From Bactericera cockerelli (taxonomy: Eukaryota > Arthropoda > Insecta > Hemiptera > Triozidae), in the NCBI GenBank assembly GCA_024516035.1, contig CM044956.1, positions 5,330,222 to 5,394,221 on the forward strand: a stretch of 64,000 nt of DNA. The letters are read 5' to 3'. Both the position numbers and the translations under genes were made by a program. Each line of letters opens with the position of its first letter. Within the stretch, counting starts at the first letter, position 1. The notes below the pieces were generated by a model. The model saw nothing but the letters and a program-made list of their open reading frames with translations, searched no databases and was not told the DNA's origin. Below are positions 20,325 to 31,097 of this stretch, one piece after another.

Positions 20325-20393
20325 CTAAAATTACGGCTTATGGCTAGAATAATGAGACTCAATGGGCTAGTCGGGCAGCATAAATGGGTGATT
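20325..20393 (+). mobile_element. SINE-B fragment
   Basis: GGCTAGAATAATGAGACTCA and CTAGTCGGGCAGCATAAAT match the B 3' end. Confidence 0.5.
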
Positions 20394-20469
20394 TGTTTTT
20401 GCACTATTGAAATTTTAACTGAATTAATTTACTTTTCATCAAAATCATGTGAAATATTATTGATTTACC

Positions 20470-20606
20470 CTGTGTTGAACTGGATATAAGATAAACCTGG
20501 ATATAAGAAATATATACAGGTCAATTTCACCTCAAAAATAACCTGATTATAAGAGAAACCTGGATATAAAAGAAAAAAAAATCTGGCCCATTGACTGTAT
20601 TTGTAA
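20470..20606. mobile_element. Possible pogo-like MITE, degraded
   Basis: Repeats of CTGGATATAAGAGAAA-type sequence and a right end CCCATTGACTGTA resemble the cleaner element at 51513-51723. Confidence 0.35.
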
Positions 20607-20804
20607 AATAACCATTCTTATATTGGATGACTTACTATTAACCTCAAAGTTTACTGATTTCGGGTGAACCTAATGTATAGATACTTGTAATGTAAGTTCA
20701 TCGCTAATCCTTACCATAAAGCACATCCACACTTTTGGGTTTTATCTAAACTATTTTCCTGTAAAACTATTAAAACGAACGCATGTATGTTATCTCAAAA
20801 AAAA

Positions 20805-21000
20805 ATAATAATTATTATTATTTTACACTTTATTAATAAGGAAATACATACCTATACAACACTGTTAATTACAAATTAATATACAATATGAGAAGAAGTA
20901 AAAAAAGAAAAAAATAAAGAAAAAATAAATAAATATATACATAATTATGTCCTAACTAAAGGGTGGAGGGAGTTATTGCCTTTGGCAATCTCTTCCACTC
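20805..21000 (-). repeat. LINE 3'-end repeat R, copy 4
   Basis: TATGTCCTAACTAAAGGGTG and TTGCCTTTGGCAATCTCTTC with an A/T-rich 3' part ending ATTATTATTATTTTAC. Confidence 0.6.
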
Positions 21001-22756
21001 AAAATAATAAAAATTCTCACATAAAAACTCATTTAACTCAAAAAATATTAAAACATTCAACACTCTCCAACAGAAATTTCAGTCACAAAAATCTCACAAA
21101 ATGATTTTCTTCACACGAAAATTTTACGCTTGAATCTAATTCAATAATTTTTCCTTTGTTCAGATCCTTTATTAGATTTTCATTATTTCATCATGGCTGT
21201 GAAATGTTCAAAGGCATCCCACAAGTCACACTCAGCTTGAAAGGGAGTGTGAAAAATCCCTGGATAAACAAAGCAAAACATTACAAAAGTCAAAGACAGC
21301 TTATTTATTTTCAGTAAAGGAAAATATACAAAACAAAACGAAAATTTAGAGCAAATGAATGAGGAAAAGGAAGATTTTAAAAATAAATTTCAGAGGAATA
21401 AAATTGCAAGGAATCGTTCAAAATAAATATTACCACAAACCTATTTCATTTTTAATATGTTATCATAATTTTAAATGGCCATGATTGAAAAATGCGTTTT
21501 TTTGTGGAACGAGTTGATCAAAAAACAGTTTCTTGATATAGGTACTGTAAAAAATAAATGACCACCAACTGTATTTTAAGTTTAAAATTCAATATCAGTC
21601 CTTTTTTCAAAATATTCAATAATTACCATTACTTCAATTAATTTTAATTTAGGAAAAAATATTTTTGAAAGAAAATTTTATTAATAACATTAATTTTTAA
21701 ACTTAATGATAAAAATTCGAGGAATGGTGATGATTGTGCGTTTTTAAGATAATTAAAGCACTTAGAACGAAATTATGATAATTAAAGAAGATTAACTTTA
21801 AATGCCGATTAATAAATTAAAGAAAAAGTGTTTTTTAAGCTCATTTTATAAGAATAATAAAGGGGCGTTTCAGAGAATCTATCTTCAGAATTTAATACGC
21901 AGTAAGCACATTTATTTATGTGAAGAATCTCACAAACCAGCTCTCAAATCAACATCAACCAGTCCTTGGTGAATAATTGGTTATAACAATAGTTGTAACA
22001 TCGTAAATTTCGCTAGTAATGTAAAAGATAATAATAATCAATTTCTCATAAATTACCCTGTATTATATTCAACATGTCTACCATTGGCTGCAAATCTTAC
22101 CTGCAAACATAGAAATCAAGGCAAGAGTTAGCAAACAATTGAAAATATTTCCACCAAAGTTTCACATTTTAAATAGGTAGGAATTTTGTTTTAAATACAA
22201 AATATTAGAATTATAATAGTTTATAATACCTACAAATTATAATTATTTATTCATCCAACTTCTTTGTAAATACCTATTTTCTTTTTTATTGTATGAAATT
22301 GTAAATATTTTGAATTTCACACATACTCACTTTATGGTCTTTCTTGTAAATAAAATTCAAATTGGTTTCATAAAAAATACAAATAAAATTGTGACGTCTC
22401 ACCCTGTACACACGAAACCATTTCGTGCAGATAATGTTCTCAGTTTTAAGTCATAAAAGCGTAACCACTAATATTGTAAAATATTGCAAATTAAAAATAC
22501 TGAAAATTTGCGAGTAAAATTTAAAAAATGCTGGAATTTTTTATGTGATATGAAAGAGTGAAAAAAGTAGATTTGTCCTCAATTTATTTTAAAACATATC
22601 CGTGTAAATATTTCTATATGTTTGTATAAATAATACCTATCACAATATTACCAACTTTTTTTATCTTTCACTTCATATTTATGTAACTACTCGTACATAA
22701 TATAATTATGAATTATATTCGCTGAAAGCCCATAAACTAGGTACCTACATTGTCTC
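21001..22756. other. No recognised feature
   Basis: About 1.75 kb of very AT-rich DNA without ORFs or known repeats; the largest featureless stretch of the window. Confidence 0.55.
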
Positions 22757-22910
22757 TATCACCAAACCCTCAGAGGCGAATTATGTGGTCACAAACTCAA
22801 ATTAATGAGAAAAAATTCATGCACCTTGTGAGATTCGATCCAACAGATCCCTACGCTATCTGGGTTACCAGACTGGCGCGTTAACCAATTGACTACCAGT
22901 GCACTGAATA
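22757..22910 (-). mobile_element. SINE-E copy 2
   Basis: ACCCTCAGAGGCGAATTATG, CAAACTCAAATTAATGAG and head GCGCGTTAACCAATTGACTA. B-box mutated (GATTCGATCC in reverse). Confidence 0.75.
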
Positions 22911-23041
22911 AATCATTGCGATGACGGTTTTTCTATGTTAAAAAGGGAAAGTATACTATTTTTTCTTTATGTATGACCGGTTGATTTTTATCATTTTATG
23001 TCAAACAATGTAACGTCAGATAAAAGAACTTCACATTGGCT

Positions 23042-23252
23042 CTCATCATCATAGGGTTGCGTCATCGTGAACGATGGTAGCCAGACAGTGAAGGAATGAC
23101 TCAGCACTTCTACCACTGTCTTTACAAGGAGGCTAATAATAAATTGACAAGCACCCCCAGAACCAAGCCAATGCTGGTCTTCTACCTGTTTATAGTCCCC
23201 CAGCCAGACTGCTGGTCTACCCCCTGTTTATAGCCCCCCAGCCAGACTACTA
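23042..23252 (+). mobile_element. Retroposon M, copy 5
   Basis: CGTCATCGTGAACGATGGTA, TCTTTACAAGGAGGCTAATA and two 38-bp units. Confidence 0.8.
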
Positions 23253-23516
23253 AGCCAATAACAATCCTTCACTGTATTGCTGCTTTCGAAAATCGAACGA
23301 ACAAAATGATTGTTTATTTACAATACAAACGATGAGACTGGGGGAAATCGAAAGCTGAAATCAAAGGTATGTCATGAAATCAAGGAAGAAGAAGGTATAG
23401 AATACAGCCAAATGAAGTAACATTGTTGAGGAGGATAATATTTTTATTCTTCTGTCAACATGGACACATAACTTTCTCGTGAATTGTTCTATTATAAGAT
23501 TATAACTTAAATCCTT

Positions 23517-23656
23517 GTTCGATAAGGCGGCGGACATGTAACCTGCCATGGAGATCGGTGGTTCAAGTCCCAGATTCAGGGTAGGTTTAATAAAGCTAGT
23601 CTGAGTAGTTGTGATATCGCGAAAGTGATTAACACAAATATGATAACTTTTTTAAC
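23517..23656 (+). mobile_element. SINE-A copy 10
   Basis: GATAAGGCGGCGGACATGTA, B-box GGTTCAAGTCC and the tail GATTAACACAAATATGATAA. The 5' end of the head is lost. Confidence 0.75.
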
Positions 23657-24162
23657 TTTAACCAACTGTCAATTATCAGTCCCTTAGTAAAAAATCAGTA
23701 ATAGAAAAATGATGCACTATTGAATTCAAAATCTCACTAAGAAAAGATTCAAATTGAGGCAACCGTCAAAATCGATGAAACTACACAATGATGATGATGA
23801 TGATGATGATGAATCAAACAACTCGGCCGAGGTGTGAAGAACGCGCTACACAAAGAAAGGGACATATTTATTAAGGAACACAATAACTGCGATATCTTCA
23901 GTTGTGATCGGAAGTAAAAACCTTCTATTGTTATTTATAAATGAAAAAATCCTGTTTCTCTCTTCTCCAAACACTGTTCAGCCCAACCCCTGCCCCATAA
24001 GGGAGAAAAAGACTCAGCTTCCGGAAAGCCTTCTCCCTCACATCCGGTAGAAAAACTGCTCTACACCGGACGGCGAAATGAAGGAAAGGCCTTCCAAAAA
24101 CACTGTTAACTGTAGCCCCCGTTGGAACCCTTACTAGTAGTATCACAATACATACTAGTATG
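23657..24162. other. (GAT)n microsatellite and a GC-richer unique stretch
   Basis: (GAT)n at 23788-23812. At 23945-24130 the DNA is richer in C and a 71-codon minus-strand frame is open, but no domain or splice context supports a gene. Confidence 0.4.
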
Positions 24163-24380
24163 GGTTGTATTATGAAACAGGTTTAGTAAATCTAAACCGA
24201 CCCTTAGATTTCACTAAATCTTTGCTGAACTTGGGACTCAGTACCGACCTCAGTAGCTTGCCTTGGTTAGAGATATCACAATAACTTCTAAGGGCCGTAT
24301 TATGAAACAAGATTAGTATATCTAAGCCGACCCTCAGATTTTATCAGCTGAGACTGATGGGTGTTTCAAAACATAACTTT
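24163..24380. mobile_element. Two degraded MITE P ends with a SINE-A scrap between
   Basis: GGTTGTATTATGAAACAGGT (24165) and GGCCGTATTATGAAACAAGA (24293) are two P-type ends. ACTAAATCTTTGCTGAAC to GACCTCAGTAGCTT (24221-24265) looks like part of SINE-A. Confidence 0.4.
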
Positions 24381-24419
24381 CCAGCACGAAGACTGGCTAT
24401 AGCTCCAACACGCCATAAT

Positions 24420-24640
24420 GGTAATAGACATGCGTCTAGTTTTCCCTCTATGCGTCTAGTATTCCCTCTGTGCGTCTAGAGAGAGCGTCTACGGCCTCGT
24501 CTGACGCCGCGTCTGGGGACCCGAGAAGCGAGGCTTGCGTCTCGCAACACATCGAGCTAAGTCAACCCATGGAAAATACATTGAAGAAGTGGTCTGCGGC
24601 TGGCCGCGTGACTTAGACGCGGCCGTGAGACTCTTAAGGG
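24420..24640. repeat. GC-rich stretch rich in GCGTCT motifs
   Basis: ATGCGTCTAGTTTTCCCTC is repeated about three times (24430-24480). Further GCGTCT or CGTCTG motifs run to 24545, and GACGCGG lies at 24618. Stands out against the AT-rich surroundings. Identity unknown. Confidence 0.5.
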
Positions 24641-25023
24641 GAAGGGCACTTTAGAACTCATATATCTTTTATGTACATACAACTGATAATTCTTTTATGT
24701 ACATAACATCCAATTCAAATGACCTTATTTAATATAATCAAGCCGGCAAGGTTAAAGCGCTTCAAAAAAAAAATCTATTCATTTTGATTATTTATTTATT
24801 TATTATTTATTTATGCATTTAATTCAAAGTATAGGTACCAACAATCCCGAGAATTATTGAGACTTTAAATAAAACGAACACAAATAAATAACAGCTACGA
24901 AAACCGAATCGAAAAATCATCTCTCTTTACAATTGAAATTCGATTTGAATAAATCCGAGTGCGATGATTTTTATTTCATTATAATTCATAGGCGGCATGT
25001 GATATAGATTTTTTTAAAAAATA
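24641..25023. other. No recognised feature
   Basis: AT-rich, with a 21-bp echo of ATTCTTTTATGTACATA at about 24670-24708. Confidence 0.45.
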
Positions 25024-25155
25024 GACCTCGGTAGCTTGATCGGTAAGGCGGCTGACTTGTAATCTCGAGGTCAGTGGTTCAAGTCCCGGATTCAGCGTGG
25101 ATTTAGTAAAGTGAGTTTGAGTAGTTGTGATATCATGCTTGTGATTCACAAAAAA
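25024..25155 (+). mobile_element. SINE-A copy 11
   Basis: Head CTCGGTAGCTTGATCGGTAA, B-box GGTTCAAGTCC and tail GTTGTGATATCATGCTTGTG. A second head-like scrap (TTAGCTTGATCGATAAG) follows at 25194. Confidence 0.8.
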
Positions 25156-25293
25156 TTAAAATAAAAAATTTCATTGAAAAAAACCGACTACATTAGCTTG
25201 ATCGATAAGTATGATTGTATATTAGTGCTTTATTTAGACTGTCAGCTTGAGACTATCAATCTTTTAATTATTCCACATTTTACAGTACCCTTC

Positions 25294-27905
25294 TACAGGA
25301 AGAAAATTATATATTATGAACACATTTTTCAAAAAGGATTTCGAAAGAAAATGGACCCTGACGGTCAACATAAAAACGAGATAGACTTCATCATTTGCAA
25401 TAGAAAAGAACTTATAGAAGACGTAGAAGCAGTAGATTATATGAACATAGGAAGTGACCACAGACCAGTGAAAGCAGTCATAAAACTTGACGTAGGGAAA
25501 AGAAAATGGAAAGAAAAAGCAACAAAACGAATTAGTAGCCAGGTAATGAAGGAGATGAAATATGAAGAACTTCTAAAAATGAGACTAGAAAATCAAAACA
25601 TAGAATACGAAAGAGAACTTGAGAGAAGCGTTGAAAAACTTGTGAAGATAATGAAAGAAACTACCAAAAAACTAAGCATTGATACGAATACTAAAAAACC
25701 AGGAAGGAACAGATTTTCAAAAGAAATCAGAAGATTACTTGAGAAAAGAAGGAGATTAAAAGAAACATCAAAAACTTTAAGATCAAAGATAAAGGAATGG
25801 GCAGAAAACAAAAAGATAGAAGATCTAAACGTCCTCTTAGAAGGAGGAAGTGTAAAAAAATGTATAAAAAAAATGAGTATAGGAAAAAACCTCCTCACCG
25901 CAATAAAAGATAGTAGTGGAAAACTGATTGAAGAAAGAACAGAAATACCAGAAATAATCGCTAAGTTCTATTGTGAATTGTATAGTGACCCTACAAAAGA
26001 AGCCCAAAAGAATAAAGATTTCACAGAAGAAGAAATAAAAGAAATAGAAACATCAACCAACAGTAAAGAAGAAGAAATACCTGAAATACTGGAATCGGAA
26101 ATAAGATATACTATAGAAAAACTGAAGGAAAGAAAAGCTGGAGGTTTGGATAGTATAGTCAACGAAGAAGTAAAAGCAGGAGGAAGAACAATAGTGAAAG
26201 AACTAAGTAAAATATACAATATATGTTTAAAAACTAAGAAAACACCAAAAATATGGCTTAAGGCACTACTTATATTGCTTTTTAAGAAAAATGATAAGCA
26301 CGAGCTAAAAAATTATAGACCGCTCAGTATGCTATACAAAATATATAATTATGGGAGTAATAACATCAAGGATCGACAAAAAACTTGAAAATGACCAAAA
26401 TGTTGAACCAACAGGATTTAGGCGAAATTTTTCAACTTGTGATAACATATTTACCCTGAAACAACTACTTCATCAGGCAAAAGTTTATAATTTCAGCCTA
26501 TATTACCTGTTCCTTGACTTTGAAAAGGCTTTTGATTCTGTACAAACATGGGCAATACTAGCAGCAATAAATGAAGCAGGAATTGAGAAACAGTACATAG
26601 ATGTCATTAGGAACATATACGAGGAATCAGAGATGATATTTAGAATGGAAGGTATAGAGTGCAGAATCAAATTAGAAAAAGGGCTCAAACAGGGGGATAT
26701 TTCCTCTGCTAAAATTTTCAATGCAATTATCCAAATGGTTTTTAGGAAGTTTTGTTGGGAAAACTATGGAATACAAATGAATGGACAAAGAATGAATGAG
26801 CTCCGATTTGCTGATGATGTTGTTTTGGTCGGAAATAATCAAAGAGATATGGAAATAATGTTGAAAGATTTGATTAAAGAAACAAGCAAAGTAGGACTGA
26901 AACTGAACATAGGAAAGTGCAAACTAATGAGAATAGACAAACAAGAACATGAATCAAAAATAGAAATAGGAAATGAGACTATAGAAGAGGTAGAAAACAT
27001 GGTGTACCTTGGACACAAACTATCAATACATGGACAAAACAAAGAATTATCAAGAAGAATAAGTTTAGGGTGGAACACCTTCAACAAATATAGATATCTA
27101 TTTAGATCAAAAGTCAGCATGATAGAGAAAAGAAAACTATGGAATATGTGTGTTCTTCCAAGCCTAATATATGCCTGTGAAACGTGGACATTGGACAAAG
27201 AAACAATCCAAAGACTCAGAGTAACAGTGAGAAGTATGGAGAGGGCCATGACGGGAATATCTAAAAGAGAAAGAAAAACAAATATATACATAAATAGAAT
27301 CACAGACATAGCAGACACAATATTCATTCGAAAATGGAAATGGGTAGGGCACATAATAAGATGCAAAGATGAAAGATGGTCAAAACAATTGATGGAATGG
27401 TGGCCAATTCACATGAAAAGAAAAGTGGGAAGACCAGCCACAAGATGGGATGAAGAAATGCGAAAAGTATGTGGAGAAGCAACATGGAAAAGAGTTGTAT
27501 GGGATAGAAGAGAATGGAGAAGGATGGAAAATGTATTCATTGCTGCTTGGATAAATAAATGAAATAATGAGAAAAGAAGATCCAAAAACAGATCTCTAAT
27601 ATTATAACAGGTATTTTTTAATATTTTATTAAAAAGGCTATATATTTATAGCCAACAAATAACCACATATTTTTGGAAACCCCTTAATTTTAGTATATAA
27701 TATATTATGGTAATAGTAATAATAATAAACAGGAAGTATTTTAACGTCAGTAAATTCATGGTTGGAAACTTTTTAATTTTTATATTTATATATATAAAAA
27801 AAAGTACCTCAGCAAATAAGCTGAATTGGAACCAGTTGTTCTGATATATGTATTAATTTTGATGTATGTAATAATTTATGTTCCAAATAAAGGTTTATTT
27901 ATTTA
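25294..27905 (+). mobile_element. RTE-type LINE, 5'-truncated, with TSD
   Basis: 2.6-kb non-LTR retrotransposon. The 15-mer TTTACAGTACCCTTC flanks it at 25279-25293 and 27906-27920, and the 3' end is a short (TTTA)n tail, as expected for target-primed reverse transcription. The 5' end begins inside the endonuclease domain. The right flank continues as SINE-F/G body, so the LINE landed in an older SINE. Confidence 0.85.
25295..27562 (+). pseudogene. Endonuclease-reverse transcriptase of an RTE-type LINE (frameshifted)
   Basis: The open reading frame is broken at least twice. The first frame (25295 to about 25356) reads GRKLYIMNTFFKK, typical of the APE-type endonuclease. A deletion near 25357 moves the reading to the frame with PDGQHKNEID and GSDHRP, the endonuclease C-terminus. 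A one-base shift near 26340-26355 then splits the RT just after KNYRPLSM. The RT core itself keeps motif A (LDFEKAFDSV, about 26515), motif B (KQGDISSAKIFN, about 26688) and motif C (LRFADDVVLVG, about 26800), with all three catalytic aspartates. The C-terminus has WVGHIIR and VGRPATRWDEE, as usual in RTE/BovB-like proteins. The upstream open codons from 25174 precede the insertion site and are not part of the protein. The protein is inactive because of the frame breaks and the missing endonuclease N-terminus. Clade assignment is from motifs only. Confidence 0.85.
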
Positions 27906-27975
27906 TTTACAGTACCCTTCATTCACTGGAAACTCACAAACCAGCCATCTAAATTAAACCCACCATTACATTTAA
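27906..27975 (-). mobile_element. SINE-F/G body fragment (target of the RTE LINE)
   Basis: CCTTCATTCACTGGAAACTC and ACAAACCAGCCATC match the 3' body of SINE-G copy 56681-56922. The other half should lie left of 25294 but is hardly recognisable. Confidence 0.5.
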
Positions 27976-28028
27976 AAAAAATGTTTTATAGTATTCTCTT
28001 CTTTTTTTTTATCAAATATTCATCTCCA

Positions 28029-28205
28029 ACCTCCGTGGCTGTTTGGTTAAGAGCACTGAACCGAAGGTTGCGGGTTCGAACCGACCTAAACAGAAAATTC
28101 TGACCGAGTTTTTTTCGTTTCCAGAATGGCATTGATGTGAATGTAAAGTGACCCAAAGTAATACGAATGCGGTTTCGGTGCAAAATTATCTTTAAAAGAA
28201 GAATT
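28029..28205 (+). mobile_element. SINE-D copy 1 (tRNA-headed)
   Basis: Head CTCCGTGGCTGTTTGGTTAA with B-box GGTTCGAACC, body CAGAAAATTCTGACCGAGTT and AGTAATACGAATGCGGTTTC. Confidence 0.75.
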
Positions 28206-28381
28206 GAATTCAATTGAATTGAAATATAATAACCTTATTTAATAAATTATTTTACAATGAAAAACATCCCCTAATCTAGTTATAAATTCTTGGGGTAAAG
28301 CTTCTTTTCTGTTTCTTAAAAAATGATTTTTTTTTTCTTTCTTTTTTACAAATTTACGGGTTCAACCCATATGCTGAGATT

Positions 28382-28717
28382 TTATTATTATCTGACCTGG
28401 TTGCAGGGTTTTCAGTGAAACCCTTACAATTAACACTGCGACCTAATTAGATTTATTGTGACCAGTTGATTCTATTTGGTTTTAACGTCCTGACTGAGAT
28501 AGATAGTCAGGACGGGGGTTTTACCCTCCATTCGCTGGGAATCGTACCAGCTACCCACATTAACCTCACCCAGCCTGGGTAGGGCCGGAAATGCCAGCCT
28601 CACGTGTTTGGATGGAACAGAATTTTCTGTCGAAAAGTCTGCCCCAACCGGGAGTTGAACTCGGGAACTCTGGACTACGGGCAGTAGTCACAACCATTAC
28701 GCCACGGAGGCTGATCT
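28382..28717 (-). mobile_element. SINE-F copy 1, tail type alpha, with TSD
   Basis: 336-bp full-length copy between 12-bp TSDs TATGCTGAGATT (28370-28381 and 28718-28729). On the minus strand: tRNA-like head (CCTCCGTGGCGTAATGG, GAGTTCAACTCCC), central body (CCCAGGCTGGGTGAGG, ATGGAGGGTAAAACCC), a 9-bp stem GTCCTGACT/AGTCAGGAC, and the alpha tail ending in TAATAATAA. Confidence 0.9.
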
Positions 28718-28729
28718 TATGCTGAGATT

Positions 28730-29335
28730 ATTATAATACATTTGATTTCTTATGAAAATGATAATAAGGTAATTTTAATTTCTTTTATGTGATATTCTAT
28801 TTCTATTTTAATGTGCAGTATTAATAATTTTCTCTTATACTTTTGATGATTTTCTTTTTTAGAAGAAGAAGAAGATTAAGAAAGAAAAAAAGAAAAAAAA
28901 CAGAAACCCCTTCAATCTGAAATCTTTCAACACCTCACGTCTCAGCCGCCCCTGATTAGTAGCTGCATAATTTAGACCCAACCCCGCTGATGAGCAAGCA
29001 GGATATCCGTTTTTCAATTCATTTCGAGATTTTTTTATTATCTTTTTTTTTTCAGCGCAAAGTTTGACTTGCTATTATTGTTAGCGATGGGGAATAAAAA
29101 AAAAGTTCGTAATTTAATGAGACAAGTCATTATTTTGAAGAGAATAGCACGGGTGTCGGAAATAGCGGAGGTTTTACAGTCATGAAAATGAGTAATGAAA
29201 TGAGCGATGGTGCTCTTTTGAGAGGGTAAGCTACGGGAGAAGACATTAAAATAGAAGGCAGAGTTTTGTTAATGTTGTTTGATTACCCTACATATACTTC
29301 TACTTGTCTCATAGGGCTGTAATAGGTACCTTTAA
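28730..29335. other. No recognised feature except a MITE T scrap
   Basis: CAGCCGCCCCTG at about 28943-28955 is the terminal motif of MITE T. The rest is AT-rich. Confidence 0.45.
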
Positions 29336-29445
29336 CACGTTCATGGACATGACTGTTATAGCATTCACATTTTTCGAAATGCAAAGTCAACTCAGGTGGA
29401 AATAACTGCTATAGCATTAAAAAATCAAGGGCTTGTACATGAATG
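29336..29445. mobile_element. piggyBac-like MITE, copy 1
   Basis: Left TTAA then CACGTTCATGGACATGAC, right GTACATGAATG then TTGA. The ends form a terminal inverted repeat of about 14 bp with mismatches. 110 bp, non-coding. Confidence 0.5.
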
Positions 29446-29516
29446 TTGAAGCCCACCCAATTCATGAATTTTCCCTTATTTATTTGAGTATGTGACTCGA
29501 CTGACCACTTAATAAT
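29446..29516 (+). mobile_element. SINE-E copy 3, left part
   Basis: GCCCACCCAATTCATGAATT and TTTATTTGAGTATGTGAC. The head is missing. It continues at 29742 after a 225-bp insertion. Confidence 0.6.
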
Positions 29517-29741
29517 TGGATTCGCGCCGTGGCCGCAGCACCGTATGGTAGCGCGAGCCCGCGATGTTTTTCAAAATGATTTTGAATTTCTTCCAATTAA
29601 TTTTCAAAAAATCTTTTAATTTTAATTCAAGTTTTTAAACTTTTTCTTTTCTTCCTTTCTTCTATTGATTTCGAAACAATGGAACAATTTTCAGTACCTT
29701 TTCAACACAACCATCACAAAGTATGTACTCAAGAGATTTTT
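29517..29741. mobile_element. Unidentified 225-bp insertion within SINE-E
   Basis: Flanked by the direct repeat ACTTAATAAT (29507-29516 and 29742-29751). One end is GC-rich (CCGTGGCCGCAGCACCG, GTAGCGCGAGCCCGCG) and looks faintly like a tRNA A-box region; the rest is T-rich. No terminal inverted repeat and no B-box found. Possibly an unlisted SINE. Confidence 0.5.
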
Positions 29742-29796
29742 ACTTAATAATAAGACTCTGAGGGTTAGGTGGCGAAAATGCTTTGAGCACTAACCT
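29742..29796 (+). mobile_element. SINE-E copy 3, right part
   Basis: AATAATAAGACTCTGAGGGT and TAGGTGGCGAAAATGC, the E 3' end. Confidence 0.6.
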
Positions 29797-30269
29797 CGTC
29801 TAGTGGTTACCTTCCGCGAAAGAGTATTACTATTATAAAGAAAAGCTAAAAAGAACAGGCGATTAAAGAACACAAGAAACCAAACAACACATTGTTTCTT
29901 AATTTATACATCGCAATAACGAAAGCGAGCTGAAACTTCACTCGTAACTTTCAAGACGCTCTTAATCTAAACTCTACGTTTAATCCCGACTTTCCTTCAG
30001 AAGATGCTAGGTAAGCCCAAATTGTATTCACAATGAGAAAATTGAAGAGAGAGGAAATTGGAAAGGAGGATGAGTAAATTGGAAATGGGATGCGGTACAG
30101 ACGTTAACTCTTCCATAAGAGGGAAAATTTGAATTTTCCTAAGAAAAGGAAAGCCATTTTGTTATTGTTGTGTGGAAAGTTTAGGAAAAAATCGAGCTTT
30201 TATCAGGAAGGTTTAACCGTGAAGATAATCCTTGTGAGCGGGTTATGGGGATATGGAGACGGAAAGAGG
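29797..30269. other. No recognised feature
   Basis: Unique AT-rich DNA. Confidence 0.5.
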
Positions 30270-30282
30270 AGATCGATAGAGA

Positions 30283-30330
<48 letters not shown>
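30270..30330. repeat. (GA)n tract
   Basis: GAGAGA run, continuing more loosely to about 30490. Confidence 0.85.
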
Positions 30331-30635
30331 TAAAGATGAAAACAAGAAGGGTAGAGAGATATAATGGAGAAAGAAGAGAGAAAAAGATATCAAATTACAA
30401 AACCAAGAGTGAGATAGAAGAGATAGATCTAGGAAAAAGTGAGAGATATATAGAAGTGAAAAAGGGGAATAAAGAGTGATAGATAGAGAAATTTTAGAGA
30501 GGTGTAAATAAGCTAGGAATAGCCTCGGTTTATTTTACCTAATTACCCTATCGAATCATAATCGACCGAAAGTCAGTACAGTCAAAAACTCCTAATGACG
30601 AATAAGAATGACTTTATTATGTTATATCATCGACT
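30331..30635. other. Loose GA-rich DNA
   Basis: Degenerate purine-rich DNA to about 30490, then unique sequence. Confidence 0.5.
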
Positions 30636-30976
30636 TCTTCTTCTTTTACTCTGTCTTATCCCGCTCAAGCAGGGTCGACGTTGTTCAACCTCATGGTTGA
30701 GGTTGATTGGTTTTGGCACATTTTTTACGGCTGGATGCCCTTCCTAACGCCAACGAGTCTATTTGATTTAACGTCCTGGATTAGGACGGGGGTTTTACCC
30801 TCCATTCGCCGGGAATCGTACCGGCTACCCACATTAACCTCACCCAGCCTGGGTAGGGCCGGAAATGCCAGCCTCACGTGTTTGGATGGAACAGAATTTT
30901 CTTCGAAAAGTCTGCCCCAGCCGGGAACTGAACTCGGGAACTCTGGACTACGGGCAGTAGTCACAACCATTTCGCC
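30636..30976 (-). mobile_element. SINE-F copy 2, tail type beta, with TSD
   Basis: 341-bp copy flanked by ATGTTATATCATCGACT (30619-30635) and ATGTTATACCATCGACT (30977-30993), one mismatch in 17. Head and central body equal SINE-F copy 1. The 3' part is different: GGGCATCCAGCCGTAAAAAA, AACGTCGACCCTGCTTGAGC (minus strand) and a (GAA)n-like tail. Confidence 0.9.
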
Positions 30977-31020
30977 ATGTTATACCATCGACTAATCTAG
31001 GAAAAAGATTTGTAAAGTAA

Positions 31021-31097
31021 ATGGTTCTTTCGGTGGAAAATATACTCGATGGAGTACCACAAGGCTCTGTTCTCGGTCCTATTCTACTCACAATTTA
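31021..31097 (+). pseudogene. Orphan reverse-transcriptase motif B fragment
   Basis: The frame starting at 31021 reads through VENILDGVPQGSVLGPILLT and stops. GVPQGSVLGP is the conserved motif B region of CR1/Jockey/I-type LINE reverse transcriptases. Nothing else of the enzyme is left on either side. Confidence 0.7.

Noticed and set aside
25174..25293. N-terminal extension of the LINE open frame
   Set aside because: It lies upstream of the TSD and so belongs to the pre-insertion DNA, not to the LINE.
28980..29015. CTGATGAG as a hammerhead ribozyme core
   Set aside because: The matching GAAAC and the flanking stems are absent.
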